Shown here piece by piece: positions 1-6,816 of a stretch of 11,133 nt of DNA (its first letter is position 1; every line of letters begins with the position of its first letter). The position numbers and the translations under genes were made by a program. The stretch lies in assembly GCF_937877005.1 (NCBI RefSeq), contig NZ_CALEFV010000197.1:1-11133 (forward strand), written 5' to 3'. This DNA comes from an uncultured Fibrobacter sp. Its GTDB lineage: Bacteria; Fibrobacterota; Fibrobacteria; Fibrobacterales; Fibrobacteraceae. A model generated the notes under the pieces. It saw only the letters and a program-made list of their open reading frames with translations, ran no database searches and was not told where the DNA came from.

Positions 1-1191
1 AAAGCCGGAATCGGCGGCTACGGGCGCATTCAAAAGCAAGGCGTCGGCGCCGCTCTTTGCGAGTTTTTCGGCGGCGTGTTCTTCAAAGTGGTCGGTTTCC
101 AGTGCGAACCCTACGATCACTTGGTCGTCGCGTTTTTGGGCGACGCTATCTCGTAAAATATTCGGGTTCGGTTCCAGTTCCAGAATCAGCTGGCTGCGGC
201 TATCTTTAATCTTTTCGGTCGCGGCGACTTTCGGACGGTAGTCGGCAACGGCGGCGCAGTGAACGAGCACGCTTGCACTCCTCATTCGTTCAAGGACGGC
301 GTCGTGCATGTCGCGGGCGCTTCTGATTTTAGTCACGTGAACGCCCTTCGGAAATCCGGCCTCCATCGGGCCTGCGACCACTTCGACTTCGAAGCCGTTG
401 GCGTAGAATACCGAGGCTAGCGCCACGGCGGTCTTGCCGCTGCTGCGATTGCTAATATAGCGCACCGGATCGATAGCTTCTTCGGTACGGCCAGCGGTCA
501 AGAGAACTTTCTTGCCGTAGCCAGGAAGGCTTGCGTCTTGTGTCGGCGGAACATCTTGTGCTACAGGAATTGCCGGCGCGGGGGCGTTACGGGGGTGCCC
601 CCCGTTAGATGGGGTAGCGGAAGACGCGCAAGCGGCTGCAGCGAGGGGCAGGCTTGCCCCTTCTAACCATTTCACGATTTCTGCAGGTTCCATCAGGCGA
701 CCTTGTCCGACTTCGCCACAGGCAAGCTCACCTGCAGGTGATTCCAGCACGGTCGTGTCTTCAAAGCCGCGCAAAATTTCGAGGTTGCGCTTTACGGCGG
801 GGGAGTTGTACATGGCCACGTTCATCGCGGGCGCAATGACGCGCGGGCACGTGCAGCTCATAAAGCAAAGGCTCACCGGATCGTCGGCGATACCGCAGGC
901 GAATTTACCGATGACATTTGCGGTCGCGGGCACCACCAAATAGAGGTCTGCCCAGCGCGGAAAATCGATATGCTGGAAGGGACGCGCCTCGACGGCTCCG
1001 TTCTTCAGGTACACGGGACACTTGGAGAGGCTTGCAAAAGTCAGCGGGGCCACGAATTCGGTCGCCGCCTCGGTCATGCACACGCGCACCTCAGCGCCCT
1101 TCTTTTGCAACAGGCGCAATAGCTCGCAGCTCTTGTACACGGCAATGCCGCCCGAGACTCCGAGCAAGATTTTCTTTCCAGCGAGGTTCAT
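1..1191 (-). CDS. coaBC: Bifunctional phosphopantothenoylcysteine decarboxylase / phosphopantothenate-cysteine ligase, C-terminus beyond the window
   Basis: CoaBC makes 4'-phosphopantetheine for coenzyme A: the CoaB half joins cysteine to 4'-phosphopantothenate (CTP-dependent) and the FMN-dependent CoaC half decarboxylates the product. 397 codons are visible, open to base 1 with no stop, so the 3' end is missing. It starts MNLAGKKILLGVSGGIA, the family start. CoaC is about residues 1-177: active-site His74 (QHID), PATANVIGK 88-96, PAMNVAMY 121-128 with Asn124, and Cys158 (ACGEVGQGRL). CoaB begins near 227: the TAGRTEEAIDPVRYISNRSS segment (232-251), AAVADYRPK 313-321 and EKIK 326-329. Between them lies an Ala/Pro/Ser-rich linker (about 178-226), longer than I expect for the family and encoded by palindromic GC-rich DNA. 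No Shine-Dalgarno is visible; the start follows a U-rich terminator tail 22 bases away. It lies downstream of rpsA on the same strand. Confidence 0.95.
   Translation of the reverse strand, partial: MNLAGKKILLGVSGGIAVYKSCELLRLLQKKGAEVRVCMTEAATEFVAPLTFASLSKCPVYLKNGAVEARPFQHIDFPRWADLYLVVPATANVIGKFACGIADDPVSLCFMSCTCPRVIAPAMNVAMYNSPAVKRNLEILRGFEDTTVLESPAGELACGEVGQGRLMEPAEIVKWLEGASLPLAAAACASSATPSNGGHPRNAPAPAIPVAQDVPPTQDASLPGYGKKVLLTAGRTEEAIDPVRYISNRSSGKTAVALASVFYANGFEVEVVAGPMEAGFPKGVHVTKIRSARDMHDAVLERMRSASVLVHCAAVADYRPKVAATEKIKDSRSQLILELEPNPNILRDSVAQKRDDQVIVGFALETDHFEEHAAEKLAKSGADALLLNAPVAADSGF
590..661. repeat. Two GC-rich hairpins inside the coaBC linker
   Basis: The DNA for the CoaC-CoaB linker holds two inverted repeats on the plus strand: CGGGGG (590-595) pairs with CCCCCG (599-604), and AGGGGCA (644-650) pairs with TGCCCCT (655-661) around a GGCT loop. 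Between them is a further GCGCAAGC-type segment (627-634). The second hairpin shares the nonamer AGGCTTGCC with a palindrome inside comM (7446-7454). The encoded residues (about 178-202, GASLPLAAAAC... to GGHPR) are low in complexity and match no part of either enzyme domain. That is what I would expect if a REP-like element had been accepted in frame; this origin is inference. Confidence 0.5.
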
Positions 1192-1193
1192 GA

Positions 1194-1237
1194 AATGAAA
1201 AATAGAAAAAAGAAATCCCGCGAATAATCGCGGGATT
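1194..1237 (-). terminator. Intrinsic terminator of cmk-rpsA
   Basis: A perfect 9-bp stem, AATCCCGCG (1214-1222) with CGCGGGATT (1229-1237), closes a six-base loop. On the minus strand it is followed by a T-rich run (TTTCTTTTTTC, then more T). It lies 31 bases after the rpsA stop. Only 22 bases separate the stem from the coaBC ATG, so the T-tract is also the coaBC leader. Confidence 0.88.
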
Positions 1238-1268
1238 CCTTAAAGCTTTGTGCTTTTGAAGAAGCTAA

Positions 1269-3035
1269 TTAAGCCTCGGCTTCAGCGTCAGCCTTCTTCT
1301 TGGTGGCCTTCTTCTTCGGAGCGGCGGCTTCACCGATGGTGGTGCCAGATTCGCCCGGCTTGTGAGAGTCCATCCAAGCCTTGAGCTCGGCGGATTCACG
1401 GTTCTTGAAGTAGTCCACCACGGAGAGGAAGATCTTACGGTTGTTGAGATCGATTTCGGTCACGACAGCCGGAACTTCGTCGCCGACCTTGAATGCATCG
1501 GCCGGAACCTTGATGTATTCAGCGGTGAGCTTGGAAACCGGGATGAAGCCTTCGATACCGTCAGCGAGTTCAACCACGACGCCGCGGTCGAGCATACGGA
1601 CAATCTTGCCCTTCACTTCGCTGTTCACCGGATAGGTGGTGTCGATAGAATCCCACGGATCTTCGGTGAGGTGCTTCATGGAGAGGGAAATACGACGCTT
1701 TTCCTTATCGACGGCGAGCACGACGCATTCGACCTTGTCACCCTTCTTGACCATTTCGTTCGGGTGGGTGATCTTCTTGGTCCAGGACATGTCGGAAACG
1801 TGGATGAGGCCATCAACACCTTCCTTGATTTCGACGAAGGCGCCGAAGGAAGCGATGTTGCGGATTTCACCAACCACGCGGGCACCCGGCGGAAGTTCGG
1901 TTTCGATAGAATCCCACGGATCGCTTTCGAGCTGCTTCATGCCGAGAGAGATGCGTTCTGCATCTTCTTCAACCTTGAGCACCACGGCTTCCACTTCCTG
2001 ACCGACGGTGAGGATCTTGGACGGGTGCTTGACATGCTGAGTCCAGGACATTTCGGAAACGTGGATGAGGCCTTCAACGCCAGAATCCAGTTCAACGAAT
2101 GCACCGTAATCGGTAATGGAAACAACCTTACCCTTGACGATAGCGCCTTCCGGATAACGTTCGGCGATGTCCTTCCACGGATGCGGCTTAAGCTGCTTCA
2201 TGCCGAGAGAGATGCGTTCCTTCTTGTCGTTGAAGTCGAGAACCATGACTTCGACTTCCTGGCCGAGCTGGAGCATTTCGGTCGGGTGGTTGATGCGCTT
2301 GTAGCTCATGTCGGTGATGTGGAGGAGGCCGTCTACGCCGCCGAGGTCAATGAATGCACCGAAGTCGGTGATGTTCTTGACGATACCCTTGCGAACCTGA
2401 CCCTTTTCGAGAGTTTCGAGCACGTCGCCACGCTGCTTGTTGCGTTCTTCTTCGAGAACGACGCGGCGAGAAACGACGATGTTGCGGCGAGCCTTGTTGA
2501 CCTTGATAACCTTGAGGTCGTATTCCTGACCGATGAGGGCGTTGATGTCCGGGATCTGACGGAGGTCGATCTGGGAACCCGGGAGGAAGGCGTCGATGCC
2601 GAACAGGTCGACAACCACACCGCCCTTGATACGCTTCGTGAGCGTACCGCGCACGACTTCGTTGTTTTCGAATGCAGCGTGGATGCGATCCCACACGCGA
2701 ACGAAGTCGGCCTTCTGCTTCGAAAGGATGAGACGGCCGTCTTCATCTTCGAGCTTTTCGACAAACACTTCGATTTCGGAACCGATTTCGAGGGAGTCCG
2801 TGTCCTTGAATTCAGCACGGTCAATGACACCTTCGGACTTGTAGTTCACGTCGATCAAGACTTCCTGGTCGTTCACCTGGCTAATCTTGCCAGTGACGAG
2901 CTTGCCCTGTTCGAGGCAATCCATGCCGGCGTAAACGTCAGCGTTCTGCTTACGGAAGTCGGGGCTGCATTCGCCCTGAGCGGCGAGGATTTCAGCGAGA
3001 TCTTCAGCGGTACCGAATTTGAGATTTTGAGACAT
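1269..3035 (-). CDS. rpsA: 30S ribosomal protein S1
   Basis: S1 binds mRNA on the small ribosomal subunit and helps unfold leaders, especially those without a good Shine-Dalgarno. The 588-residue protein has the full six S1/OB-fold domains: about 44-107, 125-191, 211-280, 297-367, 384-454 and 471-541. Domains 3-5 are the most alike, with repeated FGAF(I/V)(D/E) and GL(L/I)H(I/V)(T/S)(D/E)MS motifs; the DNA for their ends also repeats (for example around 1645 and 1907). The first two and the sixth are more divergent, as usual. The C-terminal tail is Lys/Ala-rich (PKKKATKKKADAEAEA). It lies 35 bases downstream of cmk, the order known from E. coli and many other bacteria. No Shine-Dalgarno stands before the ATG; the leader is A/U-rich. 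Codon use is strongly biased: TTA, CTA and TCA are almost absent, leaving a long spurious open frame on the other strand. Confidence 0.97.
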   Translation of the reverse strand: MSQNLKFGTAEDLAEILAAQGECSPDFRKQNADVYAGMDCLEQGKLVTGKISQVNDQEVLIDVNYKSEGVIDRAEFKDTDSLEIGSEIEVFVEKLEDEDGRLILSKQKADFVRVWDRIHAAFENNEVVRGTLTKRIKGGVVVDLFGIDAFLPGSQIDLRQIPDINALIGQEYDLKVIKVNKARRNIVVSRRVVLEEERNKQRGDVLETLEKGQVRKGIVKNITDFGAFIDLGGVDGLLHITDMSYKRINHPTEMLQLGQEVEVMVLDFNDKKERISLGMKQLKPHPWKDIAERYPEGAIVKGKVVSITDYGAFVELDSGVEGLIHVSEMSWTQHVKHPSKILTVGQEVEAVVLKVEEDAERISLGMKQLESDPWDSIETELPPGARVVGEIRNIASFGAFVEIKEGVDGLIHVSDMSWTKKITHPNEMVKKGDKVECVVLAVDKEKRRISLSMKHLTEDPWDSIDTTYPVNSEVKGKIVRMLDRGVVVELADGIEGFIPVSKLTAEYIKVPADAFKVGDEVPAVVTEIDLNNRKIFLSVVDYFKNRESAELKAWMDSHKPGESGTTIGEAAAPKKKATKKKADAEAEA

Positions 3036-3070
3036 ATTGTTTTATTGGGTTGCGGAACAAAGGATTCAGG

Positions 3071-3742
3071 CTACGCCACTACACCTACGTAGTCGAGAAT
3101 CTTTTGAACCTGTTGTTGGATTGAGATGTGTGTAGTGTCAATTTCAATAGCGTCGTCCGCTTTCTTTAACGGGGCGTTTGCGCGGGAAGAATCCAGGCGG
3201 TCGCGTTCGACCAGGTTATTGAGGACTTCTTCGAGCGTCACCTTCTCGCCCTTTTCAAGGAGTTCCTTGTAGCGGCGTTCGGCACGGACTTTCACGTCCG
3301 TGACCATGAAAAACTTGTACTTGGCATCGGGGAACACGACGGTTCCGATGTCGCGGCCATCCAGGATGCAGCTCTGCTTCTTGCCGATTTCGCGCTGCTG
3401 CTTGGTCATGGCGGCACGGACCGACGGGAGTGCGCAGTAGATGCTCACGTTGCTCGATACCTTCATGCCGCGGATTTCGTTTTCGCGGCAGACTCCGTTG
3501 ATGAGAATGTGGTTTTCGGAATCGAACCCGAGGGTCAGGTTTTCGAGCAATTTGTCCATGGCGGGGCCTTCTTCGGCAGCAAGTCCTGCGTCGAGGGCGG
3601 CAAGCGTCACGGCGCGGTACATGGCACCCGTGTCCAGGTAGGTGATACCCAGGGTCTTTGCAACGATTTTTGCAGTGGTGCTCTTGCCGGTACCCGAACC
3701 GCCATCAAGGGCGATGACAAAATTTTCGCCATTTTTGCTCAT
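3071..3742 (-). CDS. cmk: Cytidylate (CMP/dCMP) kinase
   Basis: Cmk phosphorylates CMP and dCMP to the diphosphates with ATP, recycling pyrimidine nucleotides in the cytoplasm. The 223-residue length is normal. Seen: the Walker A loop GGSGTGKST (14-22), the TYLDTGAMYRA motif (34-44) typical of bacterial Cmk, ILDGRDIGTVVFPDA (126-140) with the nucleotide-binding DGRD, and the C-terminal RDRLDSSRANAPLKKADDA segment (180-198) that supplies phosphate-binding arginines. It is first in a cmk-rpsA unit; the rpsA start lies 35 bases past the cmk stop. There is no Shine-Dalgarno, and the best promoter (3754-3782) would leave a leader of only a few bases. Confidence 0.96.
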   Translation of the reverse strand: MSKNGENFVIALDGGSGTGKSTTAKIVAKTLGITYLDTGAMYRAVTLAALDAGLAAEEGPAMDKLLENLTLGFDSENHILINGVCRENEIRGMKVSSNVSIYCALPSVRAAMTKQQREIGKKQSCILDGRDIGTVVFPDAKYKFFMVTDVKVRAERRYKELLEKGEKVTLEEVLNNLVERDRLDSSRANAPLKKADDAIEIDTTHISIQQQVQKILDYVGVVA

Positions 3743-3753
3743 AAGTGGGCGTA

Positions 3754-3782
3754 AATTTAGAAAAAGGCAGGACCTGCGTCAA
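3754..3782 (-). promoter_or_regulatory. Candidate promoter of cmk-rpsA
   Basis: On the minus strand TTGACG (3777-3782) and TAAATT (3754-3759) are 17 bases apart, a fair sigma-70 match (5/6 and 4/6). The same bases also fit the Bacteroidetes-type form TTTG-N20-TAAATTTA. Transcription would begin near 3747, almost at the ATG (3740-3742), implying a nearly leaderless mRNA. This is inferred from sequence alone. Confidence 0.45.
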
Positions 3783-3793
3783 AGCGAACATTG

Positions 3794-3821
3794 AAAAAAC
3801 TCCGCAAACTAGGTTGCGGAG
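3794..3821 (-). terminator. Intrinsic terminator of pgk
   Basis: CTCCGCAA (3800-3807) pairs with TTGCGGAG (3814-3821) around a six-base loop. Read on the minus strand the stem is followed by six T (3794-3799). It lies about 100 bases after the pgk stop and just upstream of the cmk promoter region. In the opposite sense the stem is followed by CTTTT, so it could work weakly both ways. Confidence 0.85.
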
Positions 3822-3844
3822 CTTTTAAATTCAAAATTTATTTT

Positions 3845-3892
3845 GCGCAAGCGCGAAATTCTAGGCTCGGAAATGCGAACGCAAGCGTTCGC
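3845..3892. repeat. GCAAGC-centred palindromes in the pgk 3' untranslated region
   Basis: GCGAACGC (3875-3882), AA, GCGTTCGC (3885-3892) is a perfect palindrome with 8-bp arms. A smaller one, GCGC-AA-GCGC, sits at 3845-3854. Both lie between the pgk stop and its terminator. The AA-centred GCAAGC core recurs in the comM and coaBC hairpins. They could protect the 3' end of the pgk transcript or mark a short dispersed repeat; neither is shown. Confidence 0.6.
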
Positions 3893-3919
3893 GCTTCACT
3901 CGCCTTACGAATTTTTGAA

Positions 3920-5176
3920 TTACTTGTCAGTGAGGACGGCGACGCCCGGCAGCACCTTGCCTTCGAGGAGTTCGAGGGAAGCGCCACCACCCGTAGAGGT
4001 GTGGGTCACCTTCTTGTCGGCGCCGTACTTCTTGGCAGCCGTAGCGGTATCGCCACCACCGATCACGGTGATTGCGCCTGCAGCGGTAGCTTCGACGATA
4101 GCGTCTGCCATAGCCTTGGTGGCCTTTTCGAAAGCTTCGAATTCGAACACGCCTGCAGGGCCGTTCCAAACGATGGTCTTGGCGGACTTGATAGCGTTCA
4201 CGAAGAGCTTGGTGGATTCAGCGCCCACATCGAGGCCCATCCAGCCAGCCGGAATGCCTTCGGCGTCAGAAACAGCCTTCGTAGCGGCATCGGCAGCGAA
4301 CTTGTCGGCAGCGATGTAGTCGACCGGGAGGATGATTTCCTTGCCGGCAGCCTTGGCCTTGGCCATCAGATCCGGAACGAGCTTGGCGCCTTCTTCGTCA
4401 AACAGGGAAGAACCGATTTCGATGTTGTTCAGAACCTTCTTGAAGGTGAAAGCCATGCCACCGCCGATGATGATCTTGTCGGCCTTGTCGAGGAGGTTGT
4501 TGATGAGTTGGATCTTGTCAGCGACCTTTGCACCGCCGAGGATGGCGAGGAACGGACGCGGAGGATTGTTGAGCACCTGGTCGAATGCCTTGAGTTCCTT
4601 GTTCATGAGGAAACCGGCAGCGCGCTGCGGAAGTTCAACACCAGTCATGGAGGAGTGGTCGCGGTGAGCGGTACCGAAAGCGTCGTTCACGTAGACGTCG
4701 GCGAGCTTGGTGAGGCTTGCACGGAATGCCTTCACGGCTTCCTTGTCGGCCTTTTCCTTAGTTTCGGTGCCATCGGCGTTCTTGATCTTGCGCTTGCCTT
4801 CTTCTTCGATGTGGAAGCGGAGGTTTTCGAGGAGGATGATTTCACCCGGCTTGATAGCGGCGCAGGCAGCTTCGACTTCCGGACCTACGCAGTCGGAGAG
4901 GAACTTCACCGGCTTCTTGATGAGCTCTTCGAGCTTCTTGGCGACCGGAGCGAGGGTGTACTTCATGTTCTTTTCGCCATTCGGGCGTCCCAGGTGAGAA
5001 GCGAGCACGACGGCTGCACCGTGATCGAGAGCGTACTGGATGGTCGGGAGAGCGGCTTCGATACGCTTGGTGTTGGTGATTTCGCCAGTCACCTTGTCCT
5101 GCGGAACGTTGAAGTCAACACGGATGAACACGCGCTTGCCGGCGAGTTCGAGATCTTCGATAGAAAGCTTTGCCAT
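3920..5176 (-). CDS. pgk: Phosphoglycerate kinase
   Basis: Pgk interconverts 1,3-bisphosphoglycerate + ADP and 3-phosphoglycerate + ATP, the first ATP-yielding step of glycolysis, in the cytoplasm. The 418 residues form the usual two domains. Seen: RVDFNVP (19-25) and HLGRP (61-65) of the substrate site, LLENLRFH (115-122), the VNDAFGTAHRDHSS stretch (163-176), GGAKVADK (214-221), the nucleotide-side NGPAGVFE (338-345), GGGDTA (373-378) and STGGGASLELLEG (394-406). The start is supported by an AGAGGA Shine-Dalgarno (5185-5190) 8 bases upstream. It is monocistronic, with a divergent neighbour at 5422 and its own terminator after a roughly 100-base 3' untranslated stretch. Like rpsA, it avoids TTA, CTA and TCA codons, as expected of a highly expressed gene. 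Confidence 0.98.
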   Translation of the reverse strand: MAKLSIEDLELAGKRVFIRVDFNVPQDKVTGEITNTKRIEAALPTIQYALDHGAAVVLASHLGRPNGEKNMKYTLAPVAKKLEELIKKPVKFLSDCVGPEVEAACAAIKPGEIILLENLRFHIEEEGKRKIKNADGTETKEKADKEAVKAFRASLTKLADVYVNDAFGTAHRDHSSMTGVELPQRAAGFLMNKELKAFDQVLNNPPRPFLAILGGAKVADKIQLINNLLDKADKIIIGGGMAFTFKKVLNNIEIGSSLFDEEGAKLVPDLMAKAKAAGKEIILPVDYIAADKFAADAATKAVSDAEGIPAGWMGLDVGAESTKLFVNAIKSAKTIVWNGPAGVFEFEAFEKATKAMADAIVEATAAGAITVIGGGDTATAAKKYGADKKVTHTSTGGGASLELLEGKVLPGVAVLTDK

Positions 5177-5421
5177 TGTAGCAATCCTCTTTTTAGGGTT
5201 AAAATTTTACGGGCTATAATATAGTAAAAGATGGCCGGAAATTAATGGTGACGTGGAACCGAAAAAAAAGTTATAGAGTCTTAAATGTAAACAAAACTAA
5301 ACGTATTGTGCGCGAGGCTTTTATCCTTTCATAAATGGTTGTTGCAATTACATTATAATTGTGCAAATCCTTTATTTTTTTTATATATTTCAAAAAAAAT
5401 TAGACCTAATTGGAGTTTTAA
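5177..5421. promoter_or_regulatory. AT-rich divergent promoter region, pgk / unknown exported protein
   Basis: These 245 bases hold no gene. For pgk (minus strand) a FCB-style candidate is TTTG (5292-5295), 18 bases, TAACTTTT (5266-5273), giving a leader of about 85 bases; several TATATT/TATTAT-like boxes lie nearer (5216-5224). For the plus-strand gene, TATAAT at 5354-5359 has no good -35, while TTGTGC (5359-5364), 17 bases, TATATA (5382-5387) is weak. An imperfect inverted repeat (TTGCAATTA, 5342-5350; TAATTGTGCAA, 5356-5366) could be an operator. GGAG at 5412-5415 is a Shine-Dalgarno 6 bases before the ATG at 5422. The promoter picks are tentative. Confidence 0.4.
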
Positions 5422-6435
5422 ATGAAACGTTCCCTTCTTGCAGTCTTATGCTTGTCAGTCGTTTCCGCCTTTGCAGGAGCTTACGATATTGAGGAATTTG
5501 CGGCGAAAGATGCCGGCGTCCCCGATGATTATATCGTCGCTGAATTTGGTGGTGAGCTGAAAGTGGCTCCTGCGGAAGAAGTTGCCACTCTTCAGGATGG
5601 TCGTCTGGTCGTTCGCCAGAAGTTCGAGGATCCGTTTGGTGAATCTGAAACTTCCTACCAGCTGTACCAGGGTGGTGCCGGTGACCTCAGCTCCATGACC
5701 GCCATGACGGCCGAAGGCGTTGACTACTCCAAGCTCGTGACGGCCAAGGTCTATGAAAGACGTGGCATGCCTGCTGACAAGGATGTCGAGAAGGTCTACT
5801 TCGACGGCAAGTCCGTTTTCGCTCCGGGCCTCTCTACGGCAATCGTTTTCATTGATGGCTCTCCCGTGACGCTTAAGGGCGAAAGTGCGGAAGAAGAAAC
5901 TCCTGTTGCCGCTGCAGAACCTGCCGAATCTTCCAGTGAAGAGGAATGCGACGAATATGATCCGGACTGCGAGGAGGAAGATGATGAAGATCTGTCTGCC
6001 TACAAGACTTCCGCTCCGGTAGACAATTCTGCTGATGACCGTGATTATGCCGCCAGCGACGCTGCTAGCGATGTCGGTGATCGTTTCGGTATTGCTGACG
6101 AAGTCCGTTTCTGGACTGCCGTCGGTCTATCCGCTCTCGCCGTTACGGGTGCCGTACTTGGCATTATCAACCACTCCAAGTCGAACGAAGCCAAGGACGC
6201 TTACGACGAACTGGATGAACTCAACAGCAGCATCCTCACCGTTTGTAACGGTGACCGCAACTGCGAAGACATTATGAGTTCGCAGGCCAAGCGAGACAAC
6301 TGGACGCTTGCCGACTTGCAGAAGCGTATGGACGAGAATAAGAAGACTCAGGATTCTTATGCGTCGGCCCGTAACATCTGGTTCGCCGTCTCTGCAGTCT
6401 CCATTGCTGGTGCCGTCGTTCTCTTCGTATGGTAG
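5422..6435 (+). CDS. Unrecognised exported acidic protein with two C-terminal membrane segments
   Basis: I do not recognise this 337-residue protein. It starts with a clear signal peptide (MKRSLLAVLCLSVVSAFAGA, cleavage probably after residue 18 or 20). Residues 21-155 form a folded-looking segment of mixed strands. Residues 156-220 are very acidic and Ser/Ala/Glu-rich, with a Cys176-x6-Cys183 pair inside a D/E run that could bind cations or form a disulphide. Two hydrophobic segments follow (about 229-250 and 318-337), separated by a charged, probably helical stretch (252-316) with a second Cys pair (275, 281). The chain ends in the membrane segment at Trp337. A helical hairpin of this kind suggests an inner-membrane anchor with an extracytoplasmic acidic domain; this is inference. 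The start is backed by GGAG 6 bases upstream. Its last codons overlap folB. Confidence 0.85.
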   Translation: MKRSLLAVLCLSVVSAFAGAYDIEEFAAKDAGVPDDYIVAEFGGELKVAPAEEVATLQDGRLVVRQKFEDPFGESETSYQLYQGGAGDLSSMTAMTAEGVDYSKLVTAKVYERRGMPADKDVEKVYFDGKSVFAPGLSTAIVFIDGSPVTLKGESAEEETPVAAAEPAESSSEEECDEYDPDCEEEDDEDLSAYKTSAPVDNSADDRDYAASDAASDVGDRFGIADEVRFWTAVGLSALAVTGAVLGIINHSKSNEAKDAYDELDELNSSILTVCNGDRNCEDIMSSQAKRDNWTLADLQKRMDENKKTQDSYASARNIWFAVSAVSIAGAVVLFVW

Positions 6436-6794
6436 TCGAGACCGGAAAAATCTCTATACGGGATTTGGAATTCAGCTGCATCATTGGTACGCTTCCCTAT
6501 GAACGCGAACAGGAGCAGCCGGTTGTCTTGAATATTTCCGTGTGGCTTGATTTTTCTCAAGCTGCACGCAACGAAGATCTTGCTCATTCAATCGACTATG
6601 TCCAGCTTGCTGACGATGTGCAGAATTATGTATCCCAGGCCAGTTTTCAGCTAGAAGAAACTTTGGTCTTGGAAACGGCCAAGTATATATTGAACCACTA
6701 CCCCAAGACGGTCGCGGCGGAAGTTTCTGTCAGAAAACCATTGGCCATTCCGAACAGTGCCGGTGCGGAATCTTGCATCAAGGTGATTCGTTAA
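6429..6794 (+). CDS. folB: Dihydroneopterin aldolase
   Basis: FolB converts 7,8-dihydroneopterin to 6-hydroxymethyl-7,8-dihydropterin and glycolaldehyde in folate synthesis. The 121-residue length equals that of typical bacterial enzymes. Seen: the N-terminal IRDLEFSCIIGTLPYEREQEQP stretch (about 10-31, given here only as a landmark) with the usual Glu-rich turn, SIDYVQLADDV (54-64) with the conserved Tyr, LVLETAKYIL (79-88) with the substrate-binding Glu, and VSVRKPLAIP (99-108) with the conserved Lys and the KP.AIP signature. The ATG overlaps the end of the upstream gene by 7 bases (6429-6435) and no Shine-Dalgarno is visible, so translation is probably coupled. No other folate gene is in the window. 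FolX-type epimerase activity cannot be ruled out from sequence. Confidence 0.92.
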   Translation: MVVETGKISIRDLEFSCIIGTLPYEREQEQPVVLNISVWLDFSQAARNEDLAHSIDYVQLADDVQNYVSQASFQLEETLVLETAKYILNHYPKTVAAEVSVRKPLAIPNSAGAESCIKVIR

Positions 6795-6816
6795 GAGCTC
6801 GGAAACGAGCTTTTTT
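6793..6816 (+). terminator. Intrinsic terminator of the 5422-folB unit
   Basis: GCTCG (6797-6801) pairs with CGAGC (6806-6810) around GAAA, a GNRA tetraloop; flanking A/T and G:T pairs lengthen the stem. Six T follow (6811-6816). The stem begins at the folB stop, and the T-tract covers part of the stop codon of the convergent comM gene (6815-6817). Read the other way there is no good T-tract, so it should act mainly on folB. Confidence 0.85.

Noticed and set aside
654..1193. Short plus-strand open frames opposite coaBC
   Set aside because: They are GC-driven shadows; the minus-strand frame is a clear CoaBC with all active-site residues.
1636..2001. Repeated DNA at about 1645 and 1907 as a mobile or dispersed repeat
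   Set aside because: It codes for equivalent ends of neighbouring S1 domains in rpsA; domain duplication explains it.
1362..3092. 576-codon open frame on the plus strand opposite rpsA
   Set aside because: It is codon-on-codon antisense to rpsA, open only because rpsA hardly uses TTA, CTA or TCA. The product has no family features and rpsA is unquestionable.
3791..5224. 477-codon open frame on the plus strand opposite pgk
   Set aside because: Same cause: in register with pgk codons, and it begins inside the pgk terminator hairpin. No ribosome-binding site or recognisable domain.
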